Assembly: GCA_964030785.1 (NCBI GenBank)
Contig: OZ034975.1
Coordinates: 40,988,569-41,052,568 of the forward strand
Length of the DNA: 64,000 bases
Origin: Siderastrea siderea
Lineage: Eukaryota > Cnidaria > Anthozoa > Scleractinia > Rhizangiidae
Direction of reading: 5' to 3'
Shown here: positions 1 to 12,800 of the stretch, piece after piece
Layout of the letters: every line of letters begins with the position of its first letter
How positions within the stretch are numbered: the first letter of the stretch is position 1
Position numbers and translations under genes: made by a program
The notes under the pieces: generated by a model
What the model was told of the DNA's origin: nothing
Database searches by the model: none
Seen by the model: the letters and a program-made list of their open reading frames with translations, nothing else

Positions 1-434
1 CGAAGCGCCTTTAGGCTCGTGGTCTGAGTAACCAAATCCCCGCTTAAAGCGTCAAGTAAAATGTTTACTTCTGTAATTGTGTCGAGTTAAATTCCAAAGT
101 TCAAAATCCCAAGGTCCACAGGGACTGTGCAACAGTTACATTTAGCCTCCTTTTCAAATCACGGTTAGAGAGAGGCAATCTAACTATATAAGGCAACTCA
201 GAAATAACCTATTTGTTCAAGGAGAACAAACGAGATCAAGGAAATTGATCAGAAGTAATACCCAGTAACTAGTCACTAGTGTTTTCCCAACGCTTGGCTT
301 TGGCTGCATGTTTCTCAAAGAAAGTTCTGATTGGCTCATGGCTTCCTTCTTTGTTCATAACTACTGCCGTACTCTAAGGACGAAAAAGGTAAAATTTAAC
401 GGACCATTCTTTACTCATTTTTGTTTCTATGCAG
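1..434 (+). other. Last intron of RTK gene A (3' part)
   Basis: Non-coding. It aligns in order with the final intron of gene B: the phrase around 20-40 matches 25180-25210, and 145-250 matches 26098-26215. It ends in a pyrimidine-rich tract and the TATGCAG acceptor at 428-434. Confidence 0.7.
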
Positions 435-500
435 AGGTTTATCAACATGAAAATGTATGACAACCAGCTTTACGCAAACGTAGAAGACTTGGTCGTGTAG
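435..500 (+). CDS. RTK gene A, last coding exon (C-terminal tail)
   Basis: This exon encodes 21 residues and a TAG stop: [20 protein letters not shown] followed by V. It is almost identical to the last exon of gene B at 26460-26525 ([20 protein letters not shown] followed by M), has the same acceptor phase (0) and the same length. The rest of the gene lies left of the window. The tail carries Y-A-N-V, a pYxN-type site of the kind that recruits Grb2-class SH2 domains, conserved in both copies. The surrounding intron and 3' flank also align with gene B, so A is a tandem paralogue and not a stray exon. Confidence 0.8.
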   Translation, partial: RFINMKMYDNQLYANVEDLVV

Positions 501-2560
501 ACAACCAAAGGTCAATTGGGAGATGCAGTCCCGAGGAGGAGAAGCTGAAAGTAAAACTGACTGGAAATTTAGGGTTGAACTAAACAATCCTGCGGCTACT
601 GTATAGATTTTGGTAGTGGTAATATAGATATTGTTGGCAAATGAATGGGAACTTATTTAGCCAATAATCTTCGTAGTTATGGTAAGAGTACAGTCGAACT
701 CCGTTTATATGCGGATGCCAGTAACCGGTTTGACATGAAAGACATCACTTAAATAATTAGCAGTATAGCAGTAAAAAGTATTATCATATCACCCGTACGG
801 ACCCGCGCGCAATTTCCTTGGAAAACCATATGAAAAAAAGTCCCGTATGAGGGCCGTACGCCTCGCTCTAGCAGGGCCGGAAAAAGCCGTACGGCCCTAC
901 TAGAAAAGCGTACGGCGCCGCTACTGCCGCAAGATGACGGGATTGGAACCAGTTGATTCCACAGCTTTGAATTCAGATGAACGATAGTTAAGATTTTTCT
1001 AAAAGCAAGAATGTCCAACATGTTTATTAAAACTTTACTATCTAGAAAGCGATGTAGTTTGCAGGCGCAAAAATTAAAACAAAACGTGTTTAAACTTGGC
1101 AAATGACGAAGAAATCGAACTAAAAGCCGTCAAAAACTGAAACAACATAATCGGACAAAGACGTATCCTGGTTTGAAGTCATGATAAACATTGAAGAAAA
1201 AATGCAAATGCGAAGTAAACTCAAATTTCTTTTTCTGCTGCGTAATTTTTAAATCACAACAAACAAAATGCGAGTACATGTTTACGACTAACCTGGCAAT
1301 GACACAGTTTCCCGCTTGTTTTCACGAAGCATTTTAAGCACAATTTGGAGATCAACTGTAATGCAGAGCTCAACATCGTCGAGGAACTAACGAATTCAAG
1401 GACTAAGCAGCAACAGCAGACGTTCATGAATCCTACGATCCGTGGTAAACTAAACAACTTGAAGCTGAAGGTAAACGAAGCGTAGCAAAATCCTGAACTG
1501 CCTGTACAATCCCTTTCCAAGTCTTTATGTAGTTTCATACGTCCTGACCTCGAGCCAAATATTTTCCCGTCCGGCTCTCCCACTCAGTCAATAAGTACAT
1601 ATTATTTTTGATACGAAAATAAGGAGAATATTGAAGGGAATTAAGAGGGTAATTACAAAAAGGTAATAACAGTAGCTGTGAAAACTAAAGAACAGGGCAC
1701 TATTTTGCAGATTTTGGTTATTATTTCTTTAGTCTTACTTTTTAACATTTTCGTTGGCGTTTTAAAATGACCAAGAATGTGACATTTTGAGAAGGAAACA
1801 AAGTGGCCTGTTTCATCTGCAGAAAAAAAAAACAGTCGGACTGGATGTGTGGAACTTAGTCAACTGTCTTAATGTGTGAGCACCTTTACAAGCCCAAAGC
1901 ATTTTGACTTAATAAATCTACTCAACATGCATGCTGACAGGTCTCATTGGCATCATTCATAATTATTCTAAATAATTAAACGAAGTTCCAAAGAAACAAA
2001 TCAGGCAAAGTGACGTGAAAGTTGCATAATTCCTTTAAAACTCCCGGCTGCTGGAATAACTGGACATCAAATGCCATAATTGAAAAATATTTTGTCAATT
2101 TATGTATAATATTCTCGATATTCTTGCATGAAGGCCTGGTATATCAACGTTTAATACGTCTGAGGTAATGAGCTGCAGTAAAAGTTTTGCTGTCAAATGT
2201 AGCCACGGCAGACGTTTTCTGTTTTCGTTTTCAGTTTATTAAATGCTGATATATGATATGATTCACATAATTTTTACTGTCGTTCCTAGTGAAAAATAAA
2301 TAAATAAACAAATAAATAAATAAATGATGAATTGTGTTTAACTAAGGTGGAAATTGTTTTCCACTGTCCTTTGATTTCTGTTCAAACCGTCGAAAAGAGA
2401 CGTACGTTTTGACGAGGACTCACACCACTTCACAGAGCAACCCACCCCAATACCTCAGTAATAACCTTGCAACTCCCTGGCTGAAGCTAATTATCTCGAC
2501 AGGTCAGTTTTTGTTCCTTTACTTGCCGCACATCAACAACATTTAAAATGCAGATCGGTG
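501..2560. repeat. 3' flank of gene A, segmental duplicate of 26526-28840
   Basis: Collinear, diverged matches to the flank of gene B occur throughout. 656-760 matches 26848-26945, 1620-1680 matches 27005-27060, 1890-2110 matches 28170-28390, and 2330-2555 matches 28615-28830. The B copy has extra insertions (a LINE tail and an integrase remnant). I see no gene here. An (AAAT)n microsatellite lies at 2293-2325. Confidence 0.65.
2440..2560 (+). promoter_or_regulatory. Conserved upstream element, copy 1
   Basis: A stretch of roughly 110 bp with a CGACAGGTCAGTTTTTGTTC core and an AACATTTAAAATG 3' end, followed by a possible splice donor. It recurs at 5560-5672 and 28715-28835, each time upstream of an RTK gene. 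It could be a promoter or 5' non-coding exon retained after duplication. No transcript evidence is available. Confidence 0.35.
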
Positions 2561-2609
2561 TTAGCGCGCTAGGTGACCTAAGATTATGTTTATATAATTT
2601 CAATTGTGT

Positions 2610-3100
2610 CCTTCGTTTATGATCGCCGGAGCCCGAGGTACCACTGAATTAGTTGAAGGTACAGGTGGATTAGTGGGAGTTACCGCTGCATAAGTGGCTT
2701 CTGGAGCTTTAGCCCGGGTGGTACCACTGAATTATTGAAGGTACAGATGGATTAGTGGGAGCTGCCGCTGGATAAGTGACTTGTGGAGCTGTAACTGGAG
2801 GTAACGCTGCATTAAATGAAAGTACAGGTGGATAAGTGGAGCTACCGCTGTGGGAGCTACCGCTTTCTTCCTCCTTTTTTGCTGGTGTCTAGTTCACTTT
2901 CTTGATCCAAGGTTTCCCTCATCGTAGCAGTAGTTTTCCTTTTCCTTTTTTCGGGGAACTTCTGCCACCGCCTTTTTTTCTGAATATCCGTCGATGCAAA
3001 CTCTTGCAGTGACAGCTGTCAAAGGTCTTGCAATATAACATCTTCAGAGAAGCCATCCTCCTGTTTTTTCCTTATTGTCTGAACCTCATCATCGTCATCA
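2610..3100 (-). pseudogene. Decayed coding stretch, Lys/Glu-rich then Pro/Thr-rich
   Basis: Read on the minus strand, the stretch looks coding but is broken by stops. An acidic run is followed by a segment rich in Lys and Arg (about 3090-2870). After it come two degenerate repeats of a Thr-Tyr-Pro-Ala-Ala / Pro-Thr-Asn-Pro-x-Val-Pro-Ser pattern (about 2870-2620). At DNA level the second part is a degenerate minisatellite of roughly 75-100 bp units. I do not recognise the family. It may be a fragment of a transposon-encoded DNA-binding protein or of a host gene. Confidence 0.3.
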
Positions 3101-3107
3101 TCCGGGC

Positions 3108-3765
3108 AACTTGGTATCAAGATACCAATAGTGGGCTATATGTCCGGCCTATGCGGCGCGTCCCCAGGGTGGCGGACCCCCCTGATCATCCTTAAGGTGG
3201 ATCACTGAAGGGTCGGTTGGGGTACCTGTGAGATAACCAATAAACAGGCGCGGACCAAGACGGGCCCAGTGGGCGGGGGCATAACCGGCCTACCCTCCCA
3301 TCAGGGAGTATAAATATGATGAGCAGAGGAATTGGAGCCCCGTTGGCTGCAGTATGCATGACCCACAGGAGTGTGGATACGCTCTGCTACTCAGCGACCC
3401 CACTCCCAGCTATGGTTCAAATAGCCAGGTGGACCGGACTTGTTAGCTGGGTGAAGGTAGCTGGTCTAGGAAATGGGTACTCCGAAATCAAAACCAAGCT
3501 ATGGCGGTGGAGTTTAAAGGAGGCATCCCTTCCACGTTTGCCGGCCGACAGAGGGCTAACAACCCCCTTCGGTGCTATTGCTATGTTACTGAAACAAGCA
3601 CTAACCACCATGTTTGTCCTTTGCCGGGGCAACTCTCCTGTGGTACACCGCTATGACGGACGATGCTGAAAGCCGAGAGAAAGGTATTGTCTTGAAGAGG
3701 AAGCTGCTTCGGCGTAACCTGAAGATAGGAATCTGGAATCTGTTTGAGACCGGGAAGAAAGCTTA
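3108..3765 (+). mobile_element. LINE-like 5' region, 5' UTR plus start of ORF
   Basis: A GC-richer block unlike its surroundings, with proline/glycine codon-rich text. It ends in a short open frame (from about 3651) whose last residues read LLRRNLKIGIWN. That resembles the start of an APE-type endonuclease in non-LTR retrotransposons (typically x-I-G-T-W-N-V-R). The frame stops at about 3765, so only a 5' piece is present. Family assignment is inference. Confidence 0.35.
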
Positions 3766-3769
3766 AAGA

Positions 3770-5555
3770 GCATTGTCTGAACACAATGTTCCTCGAACTT
3801 GTCGAGGGCTTTCTTTTCCTCTGTTGGAGAGAACAGAAACATCAGACTGAGTTTAGCTATAACCAGGCCAGCCAACACAGTTATTAACCAACACACGATC
3901 ACACTAGATGAATCAGAATTAAAACAATCCAGCAACATTATTCGAGAGATGGTATCATTCCTTTTACAAAGAGAGGATGTTCTAAATCACACTTACTTTT
4001 GTCCGCTATTTGCCCTATTTTCCGATGTATGCTTGCTTGTTGTTATCCGGTCCTCTCCAAGTAACTTCGACGTCTTCCCCTACTTCAAATCCACCTCTCA
4101 AAGCCCCAATGGAGTTCCGGTTTTCAAATCGTCAAAAGTATCCATATGCCTCATGAAAAAAGGATAGCTAAAGAAAACGTGATTTTCGCACGGCTCTGGA
4201 CCGCTGTAATCCGCTTCATACTTTCCGATTTGGCGACAAGGTTATTCATGAAAAGGCCATGAATGCTATGCTTCGTAAATTTTCTCCTCTCCATTCTGCT
4301 TTTCGCAGTAAAGCAAAGTGTACAATACAAATTTTCAAATTGAGCAAATTAATGTTCAGACGTTCCAGGTAAATAACCTTTACAAACTAGGATCACGTTT
4401 AGTTATGTTGCCAGGAGATACATCACCCCGCCCTAAACCTAGTGTTCGACATTTTCAACACGTACTATACTTAGTCTAGTGCACAATTAATCAAACAAAT
4501 CGTATAACGTACAGCAGAGAAGGATGAGACTGATGGATGAAGCGACGCGAAGTGGTGCGTGCGATGTAATACGATGTGATTCGAGCAATACGCAGATACA
4601 CGTACGGTTAAAACTGAAACGATACAAAATGAATTGAACAGAAAGCAACAAAAGAACATTGAACAAACGATAGAAGAGAAACTTACATTTGTTTAACGGT
4701 GCTGGGCCAGAGCACTTGAAATCGAAAAAAGTGCTTAGATGTACTGCGCTAAAGTGCACTATAACAAAAAGAACTGTCCGCTGCCAAACGGCGAAATTTT
4801 CTTAGAAAACTGTAATAACTGAGAAAACGATGTTGCATAGATTTAAGTTAATTAAACAATAGCCCTAAATACGAGGCAGTCATCGGCAAAAAAGAAAGAA
4901 AGAAAAAAAAAACGGGTTAAGGCAAATGAGAATTTTCTAACTACTATTATCCCCAATTTTCTGAAAGTCCAAAGGAAGCTAATAATTAGAGTTGATGTAA
5001 GCTGTTTTATTTAAAAAGGTACTATACCTAAAAACAGCTCAACGCGTAGAAAGCTTGCACATGCATAATCTACGGAGTGTTAATTAATATTCACTATCTT
5101 TTTGTAAAACTAAACAAAAGAAGCCAAGAGGAATCAGTGCCAAATAGTGTTTGTCTAATAGGATTACCATAGGATTTTCTGCCAGATACTAATGGCCGTT
5201 CATTTTGTAAGAAAGTACACAGTTTCTAGCTACCATGACAAAAGATCAGTACATATTCCTTATTATTCCTGCCTAGAGAACAATTTCGTTTTTAATCGGG
5301 GAACAGTAACAAATTGACATCTTTTAAAGGAACTGAAGGGAACATTCCTTCCCCTACCCCTAGAAGGGTCTCAAAGCTGAAAAGACTGAAAATTAAAGCC
5401 GATATTTCGTATTGAACTATATCAATCACGAAACCTAATTTATGAGGCTAAACAAAAGCTTGCTTGCTTGTGTAGTCTTTTATAGTGATGCGAATTCCCA
5501 TCTTCGATTAATTCGTTTCAGTCGAATTAATCAGACAAGTTGTCATGGCCATGAA
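3770..5555. other. Intergenic, no gene recognised
   Basis: AT-rich, with only short open frames lacking recognisable domains. An A/G-rich simple tract is at 4888-4911. Confidence 0.5.
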
Positions 5556-5559
5556 CCCA

Positions 5560-5672
5560 GATGTACACTGTTTCCCAAACGCACCCCTACCTTGCCTCTC
5601 CCCGCTTGTCGACAGATCAGTTTGTTTCGCTTCGATTGCCACACGTCAAAAACATTCAAAATGAAATGTTGG
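5560..5672 (+). promoter_or_regulatory. Conserved upstream element, copy 2
   Basis: Matches the elements at 2440-2560 and 28715-28835. It shares a TCGACAG-TCAGTTTGTTTC core, then TTGCC-CAC-TCAA, then ACATTCAAAATG followed by GGTGACC. It lies about 1.1 kb upstream of the gene B signal-peptide exon, the best-placed copy for a gene B promoter or 5' UTR exon. Confidence 0.35.
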
Positions 5673-5759
5673 CGGTGACCAAATATCCATTCTTCACCTT
5701 AGAGCCTTCTGGCTAACTGCGCATGATGCTCAGTCGTACGCCAAAGACAAGGGCTCTCG

Positions 5760-6660
5760 GGATGAGAATGACTAAAGATCATGTGTATAGCGGAGCCAGC
5801 GCGCTAGCGCGTCAGCGGAGCTCCATTGCTAAGGAAATTTGGTAATCTATCAAGCCAAAAAATTTTGGTAGTGACGTAGTAGTCACGTGACCGTCCGTCC
5901 GTACATCCGTACTTCCGTCCGTCCGTACATCCGTACATCCGTCCGTCCGCACCACAGGCCTACCAATACACTTCCTACACTGGATAGAATCCTATGCCGA
6001 ATCCCGTGTGTTTTCGGCGCGAAATCGCATGTTGACCCGCGTTGTAGCAAAACAAGCAAAGACAACAAAAGTCAAAAACAAATTTGTTAGTGGAAAAAAA
6101 AAAGCTCAAAAGAACACTCAGTTGTCTTTCTGGTGGAAGGGGAAAAGTTCAATCTAGGCGAAAGAAATTCGGCGGTAAAGTTCAGGCAAAAAGTTCAAAT
6201 TTGCCTCGTCGGTTCTGTTCAAACTCGGTCGGCAGCTTGAGTTCGCAGCTTTTCGCAGCGGTTTCGACGCCAAATATAGCAGAGCTAGTGCTTTTTCGTT
6301 TTTTCTGTCCACACCCATGGTTTTTACGGCGTTTCGAACACATTTTGCCAGGAAAAACACCAGCATTTTCATGCTGAGAGGCAGCTTGTCACGAAAAAAG
6401 AAATAAGTATTAAAATTAATGACGAAAACTATGTCATACGCCCATGGCCTAGTGGACTAGTTACCGACATCTCACGTCGACGAGCCGGGTTCGACACTCA
6501 GCGGGAGCAAGAATTTTTTTTCTTTGTTTTTTTTTAATAAAACGACTTGGATGAGAGTATTTTCACAAATTAATAACTGCCAGCAAAAACAAAACAAAAA
6601 AACAAAACAAAAAACAAAAGCAAAAAAGAGACACAACAAAAAGGGGGGCTCCACTTTTAG
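5760..6660. repeat. Dispersed repeat with CCGT minisatellite and tRNA-like module
   Basis: 5885-5950 is a (CCGT)n/(ACATCCGT)n tandem array. 6436-6510 has Pol III-like A box (TGGCCTAGTGG) and B box (GGGTTCGACAC) sequences, followed by a poly-T and A/C-rich simple tail to 6640. It looks like a composite SINE-type insertion. The short open frames here are repeat-derived. Confidence 0.4.
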
Positions 6661-6770
6661 GCTTGGCTAAATCTATATATTATATACGATTCCTATGTGA
6701 ATAAATTACCATTGAGGTTATAAATTCATAATCATAAACTGATGATTTTCGCAGCCATTACGTCGTAGCA

Positions 6771-6800
6771 ATGGTTGCGGTTTTAACCTAGCTTTCTCAG
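6771..6800 (+). pseudogene. Gene B signal-peptide exon, frameshifted
   Basis: Aligns with the gene C signal-peptide exon at 32793-32841: the same CAATGGTTG start context and the same CTCAG|GTAAG donor. It is 19 bp shorter, so the ATG frame meets TAG at 6789-6791 and cannot enter exon 2. In the frame that fits exon 2 (phase 1) there is no ATG before an upstream stop. The hydrophobic signal peptide seen in C is therefore lost here. Confidence 0.6.
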
Positions 6801-9800
6801 GTAAGTTTATAAACGCAGTACAATCGGGTATTCGAAACAAATGCTACATCACACGTACATAAGACCACGAAAGTGGAACTAAGACAACTCAGCAATTCAG
6901 TAACTGTTCTCAGTCTATGTGGTCACTTCCAAAGGAATTTTGTCCAAACTGGGTATTATCGCTGTCCTTTAATTGAAAATCAGTGACGTGCGTGGTCTAT
7001 CGGTGTTTTGTGCTTCTTTGTTGTTTGTAGGTAAGCGGTATCAGTATCAATATTTCTTGTCATTTTCATCGGCCTCGATTTAGTCTGTGAATACTGCCGC
7101 TTCCTCATCGCTCCCGGCCACTAATGATCAAGATTTAGTTATCTTTCCAGAGCTATTAAAACTAAAATGGTTACTTGATCACTATAATAGTGATCAGTAT
7201 TAGTCATTCAGGGCATCCTTTTTTCTCCTTACGATGATTTAGGTTATGACCTTTAGATGACTGTCTCAGATCCGGCTAGCTGTCGCGGCAGCCCTCTCGT
7301 TTCCGGTTGACTTGACATCTGGAAATGGAAAGTGAAAATATAAAACAACTAGTCTCATTTAAGTATGCAACTTTTGCAGCAAACAGGGTCAAATTGTGCC
7401 AAAGCAAATACGTTCTATTCCTTTTAAGAGCTTCCATTCGAAAGCTACATTTTAGTTGTATCTTAGTTGTGTTTGAGTATCTTTCAAGCTTTATCCAAGG
7501 GGCCAAAATGTTAAAATCGGCATGCATTTTGATCTAAGGGATGGCAATATTTATGAGTTGCAAACTAAATATTCTACCAGCACTTTCCTAAGTGGGGGAT
7601 TGAACGGGTAGAAAGAAAGTTTATTATTATTATTAAAGTGACGGCAAGCGGAGCGGAGAAGTTTTATCGACGTGAGCGAGCTCACTTTAGATGAATTAAC
7701 GCTTGATTTTATAGACAAGGACCCAGTAGAAGAGAATTAAAGATGGGGGCTCCTACTCCTCTACGAAACCTAGTATGTCCCCTTCCATTTTTCAGCTGAT
7801 TTGGCCAGAAAACAGCCATATATTTTGACCGTTTTGGTGTGAAATTAGTTACGTTTCGCCTTCAAGGCTGGGATAAGGAAATAGACATTTGCTATAACAT
7901 TTTGGCTTAAAAACGGACAGGATACAATTACCTAAACCGAACCGTTCACCGAAAAATAGGAAAAGTTGTGATCATCAAAAATAAACGGAGGGTAAGATGT
8001 CAACTGTATACCTGTCAAATTGATAAAATTTTACCTGTAAACCGTCAATCTTTCTTTGGAGGGAAGAGGGTGTTTCATTGTTCGTCTGTTTTTAAATTGT
8101 TTTTGTTTTGTTTCGTTTTTGTTTGTTTTAGTACTGTCAACTTTTAGAATTTTATTGTTGGGTATTTTTTTTTTAAGATCTAGAAGCTTCGGTAACTGAA
8201 TTTACCTTAAAGCCTTTAAACCCATATTTTGTGCTGGAAGGGCAAGATATCAGTGTTGAGTGGAGCTACACTCTTGATGGTGAAGTTGGCTCAGCAACGT
8301 TTAACAATGTCACTGGTGCTGTAAAAGTTGAAATGGGAAAACAATTCGGGACTGGAAACGTAACTCTAAACCAAGAAAGATTCATTGCCGAGGTTTTGAA
8401 CACCCAGGCACAGCTGAGAATTTATGCAGTACAAATATCAGACCAAGGAATGTACGAGCTCATAATCTTCCCCACTGGTGTTGGTAACCTTGGAGATGTG
8501 GTCGAGGTGATTGTACAGTGTAAGTACTTACAGATCACTATAAAAGTAGTCAGCATTTCCAGGAAGATTCAAGATTCAGTGCGGACGTTTCTAACACCCA
8601 GGCAGAGCTGAAAATTCTTGCAATACAAAATCAGACCAAGGAAAGTAATTGAGTTCGATATCTCTTCCTCTGGCTTTGGTAGCCTCAGACATGTAGTCCA
8701 GATAATTGTGTTGTACAGTGTGAGTACTGAAAGGATCAATAGTGCACATGGAATCCTTTTTTTTTTGCATAAGCTATTTTCTTAGTTAATCTTACCTAAT
8801 TTACGTAGCGCACTAATCCGTGAATTATCATAACTGGCGCGGTAAAGGCAACTTTGGAGAAAGGTATAGGGAATACTTTTCTTGAAGAAAAAAAGTCACT
8901 GAATTTAAATTCAGTAACTTTAATTCAGAATTTTAGTTTGTGATCTCTGTTGTTCCTTAGACACTAGCCAGCAGTATGTGTAGTTAAAGTATACTCACTG
9001 AAAGCCTTCTAAAATTAGAAAATTATCGAAATTTAAGTGTTATCTGAAGTCCATGAAGCATGTCTACCCATAGTTTATTCGTTCAATTTTATAAACTGAA
9101 TTGGGTTTTGAATCATTAGAGTGATTGCTCAAATCTTGGCGCTAATACATAATCAAGTAGTAGGCACAATATTCCAATTATAATAAAAGACCTTTCCAGA
9201 ATCCTCTGCAACTTATAAAATTTTAATGGCCAATAACATTAGTGATAGTCTCTGTAAAGATTTAGAATTAGTTCTTATGTACTTAGTTTCGTAGTTATTT
9301 TATGTGTGCAATTCACAGTAAGTTTTATTTTATTTTTTCATGGATACTAAAAAGTTATCTCATAGTTACCTTTTTTAATGCTAGTTCGGTGTCCCCTAGC
9401 TATTAGCAGGAGGATCTCCCTCTGATGGACACTTAATTAGACACGTTAATAAAGTTCATTCATTTATCCATCCATCCATCCATCCATCCAACCATCCATC
9501 CATCCATCCATCCATCCATCCATCCATCCATCCATCCATCCATCCATCCATCCTTTCGTTCGTTCGTTCGTTAGTTCGTTCGTTCGTTCGTTCGTTCATT
9601 CATTCATTCATTCATTGTCAGTATTGAGTCAATAAGGATGTTTCTCCTCGAGTGGTTTACAGCTACCGTAAAAATACTCTCATTTCAAACTCAGCTTAAG
9701 GACGGTGCCTCCTATTAGAGATGTATTTGTGCAAAGGTTATGACTATGGGGGAAACGTAGATCTTAGCAAGGGTTATTGGAATTTAAAAAGAAAAATGTG

Positions 9801-12800
9801 GGTAACCACGCATTTTTCAAAGAGAATTAAGCAACTATTATTCCATAAAAGCGTTAAAATACAAAAAATGTATGGCAATTTCTCTCTAAATTTAAACTCG
9901 GTTATCTCTGAAAAATGTACGGTTACCCCAAATTTTCTTTTTGGATTCTCATAGCCCTTGCAGAGATCTGCTTTTTCCACGTAGTCATAAGCCGCGCAAG
10001 AACATTTTTGTATTAGAGGGCAAATTCCTTAAGAAACCCGAATATCCCAAGATGCGCAGAACGTATGCGCAGTGACAAAAGGAGGCACCGTCCTTAATAC
10101 CTTTTCATTCACTGTGATAATTTGTCAATTCGAAAGCAAAGAACAAAAAACAAAGAGCAAAGAAAAAAACAATTAAAAATTTCCAAAAAGTCGGCAATAT
10201 TCGAGAAGACTAGTCACAGGAACAAGTTGACCCCAGTGGTGCTAAAACAAGGGGACTGTCACGGGGACAGTCCACTCTAGCTCCGATTGGTTAACTTTAA
10301 TGACTGATTTATTTATTTTTATTGAAACAGCACACGAGAGGGAGTAAGAATGATTTGAAGAGCCAGGTCCCTGCGACTTTCCCATCGAATTCAATCCCGT
10401 TTGATTTCATGGGACGAGTCACAGGCAGACTAAACTTTGATCCTTTCTACAAAATGGGTGGTTCACGGGAAGGCGATTGGTACCCGGAACTAGTTGCAGG
10501 GACTAGTCCCTTCGTGTGCCCCCCTTGAAACGCAGATGAAGAATTATCAAGTTCACGAGCAGCAGATAAATTCACGTTTGCATCGCTTTTTTTTTTTTTT
10601 TTGTTCAGTAGCATTTCAGTTTTTAGAGATGAATTTGAGCTACTGGGTTCTCTAAGTAATTAATTCTGCTTTTCTGTAAAGTCCACGTTAAGATGTGGCT
10701 AATTCGAACGAACGAAAGCAGTGAATGTACGAACGAACAAGATAACGCATGAACGAACGAACAAATGCGACAATCGAACGAGCGAAATGCCAGCCAAACA
10801 AACGGAAAATGGACTAATAGCACGAACAAACGCCTGCAAACCCTGCGCAAAAAATATCGGAGCAGAAAACTCAAACAACCTTCAGCAAGGTACAGCAAAC
10901 AATTTAATTTGTAGTTAACTGTGTAGAATGATAACTGTCAGCTAAGGCACGTAGGGCCAGCTGTGGTACCACAGTTTGAAACGTGTGGTCAGAGAGTTTT
11001 ACCCCAATAGCGGAAAATTTAGAATTTCTCCCCGTTGCTCACGTATAATTTTTCTTCCGCGCGTTTCAAAATTTGGGTTGCGTTTTATAACTCTCCACCA
11101 GGTCTAATAATAATAATAATAATAATAATAAGTCTTTATTTCATAAGATAAACACACATATCCTATGTTACAAAAATTGAGGGTAAAAAGCAAGCTACAT
11201 TACATGAACTAACACTATTATTCTAAGCCCCTGACGAGAATGACAGACCTTCTGAGCAGACTAAACAGTTTTCTCGTTATCATTCTACGCGGTATCTAAC
11301 TTAAGTTTTGGTGAGCTCACTTAAAAATAGTTGTTAAAAGTTAATACACATTTAATCTTCCATTTTCCGTTTTTTTTTTCTTTTTCTCAATGGCATTATC
11401 AAATCATTTTCTACTAATCTTATTTAAAGCTGCCCAAAAATACTCTCCTATTGTGAACCAAACTGGCACTGCTTTTGTTTATTTTGAAAAGAGATAGGTG
11501 TATTCAGCCATTTGTTGAGTTGCCGGGTTTGCAGGCGTTTGTTCGTGCTATTAGTCCATTTTCCGTTTGCTTGGCTGGCATTTCGCTCTTTCGATTGTCG
11601 GGTTTGTTCGTTCGTTCATGCGTTATCTTGTTCGTTCGTACATTCACTGCTTTCGTTCGTTCGTTTTGTGCCCTTCATTCGGTCACATGGCTTCTGCATT
11701 CATCCATTGCCTTCAGCATTGAGCTTCCCTTCATGTGACTGTTTACTTGTTAACTCATAAATGATAAACCCGATCATAAAGTCCGAAATATATTAAAACC
11801 AAGAAGAGATTAGCATCTCTTGGGTTTTAATATCAGAGATGGCATACCACATACTTAAAAAAAAAAAAAAAAAACTTGAAGTTGAATTCCGGATTCTTCT
11901 TCAATCGGAAACTGAAGATAAATACTGGCACATTTTAACCTTTTATTTTGTTTTGCAGGAATTCTAAACTAAACATAAAATTGAAATATACAGTTATGTA
12001 ATCTTTTTTACAAGGATTCTTGCGCGCTGATTGCCTTTCATGTGCATCGTTTGGATATTTGGGGGGGGGGGGGGGTATTTCAAACGAAGAACTGGCACAA
12101 CAGGTCAATGAAAAGGAAGAAAAAGCGAAAAAGATCGAGGGCGAGAATTGGATTGGCTTTCTGCCCTGCGCGTTTCTGACAGCGAAAATGTTTTTGCTCG
12201 TTATTGTTTTCATGTTATTGTAAAAATCAACTCTATTTTTTCGTAGTCTACGCCATTATGGACATTAAAATCAGTTAATAAGATTTTCAAAGCTACTGTG
12301 GAACAAGAAGAGTCAGTCTAGCTGTTTCCCCATCCAGTAACACATGAGCACCTACAGCTTGTTTTTCATTAGATTATACGTCTTATGAAGTCATTTCTAT
12401 GGTCCACAAAAGACAGTGTAGACTATGAACTAACCTTAATTGTTATCTTATTTTAGAGGAGTTTGTGTTTTATCATTTTTTATTCCAGACTTTGTAGTTT
12501 AACATTCATTCAACGCGGAAAATCTTGACCTTCTTTCGTACGTCTCTGCGCCCCCGATGTTGGGTCTCCACGAACCCGATCTCATGTCCCCTTTTCCCCA
12601 CGTCCTCTATCTCACGTCCGCATGTGTCTCCGCGTTCCACGTCCCCAAAAACGCGTCCACGCGTCCTCTCGTCCCCCCGTCCCCTTCCTACTATTAGACA
12701 CACCCATGTTGACGGGTAAAACTTAAGAGATAAAGCTCCTACATAATAAACAAAAAACAAAATATGTCTTTATTCGAAAGTTAACTCGGCTACGAAAGTG

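Noticed and set aside
3316..3669. 117-codon open frame as a gene
   Set aside because: It lies in a GC-rich LINE 5' UTR-like block, is overlapped by antisense frames and shows no domain.
5883..6090. Frames rich in Arg-Thr-Ser-Val-Arg-Pro
   Set aside because: Translation of the CCGT minisatellite.
10623..11760. Arg/Val-Phe-rich frames on both strands
   Set aside because: Products of the GAAC/GTTC repeat in the inverted arms.
12506..12760. Arg/Gly-rich minus-strand frame
   Set aside because: Product of the ACGTCC-type degenerate minisatellite.
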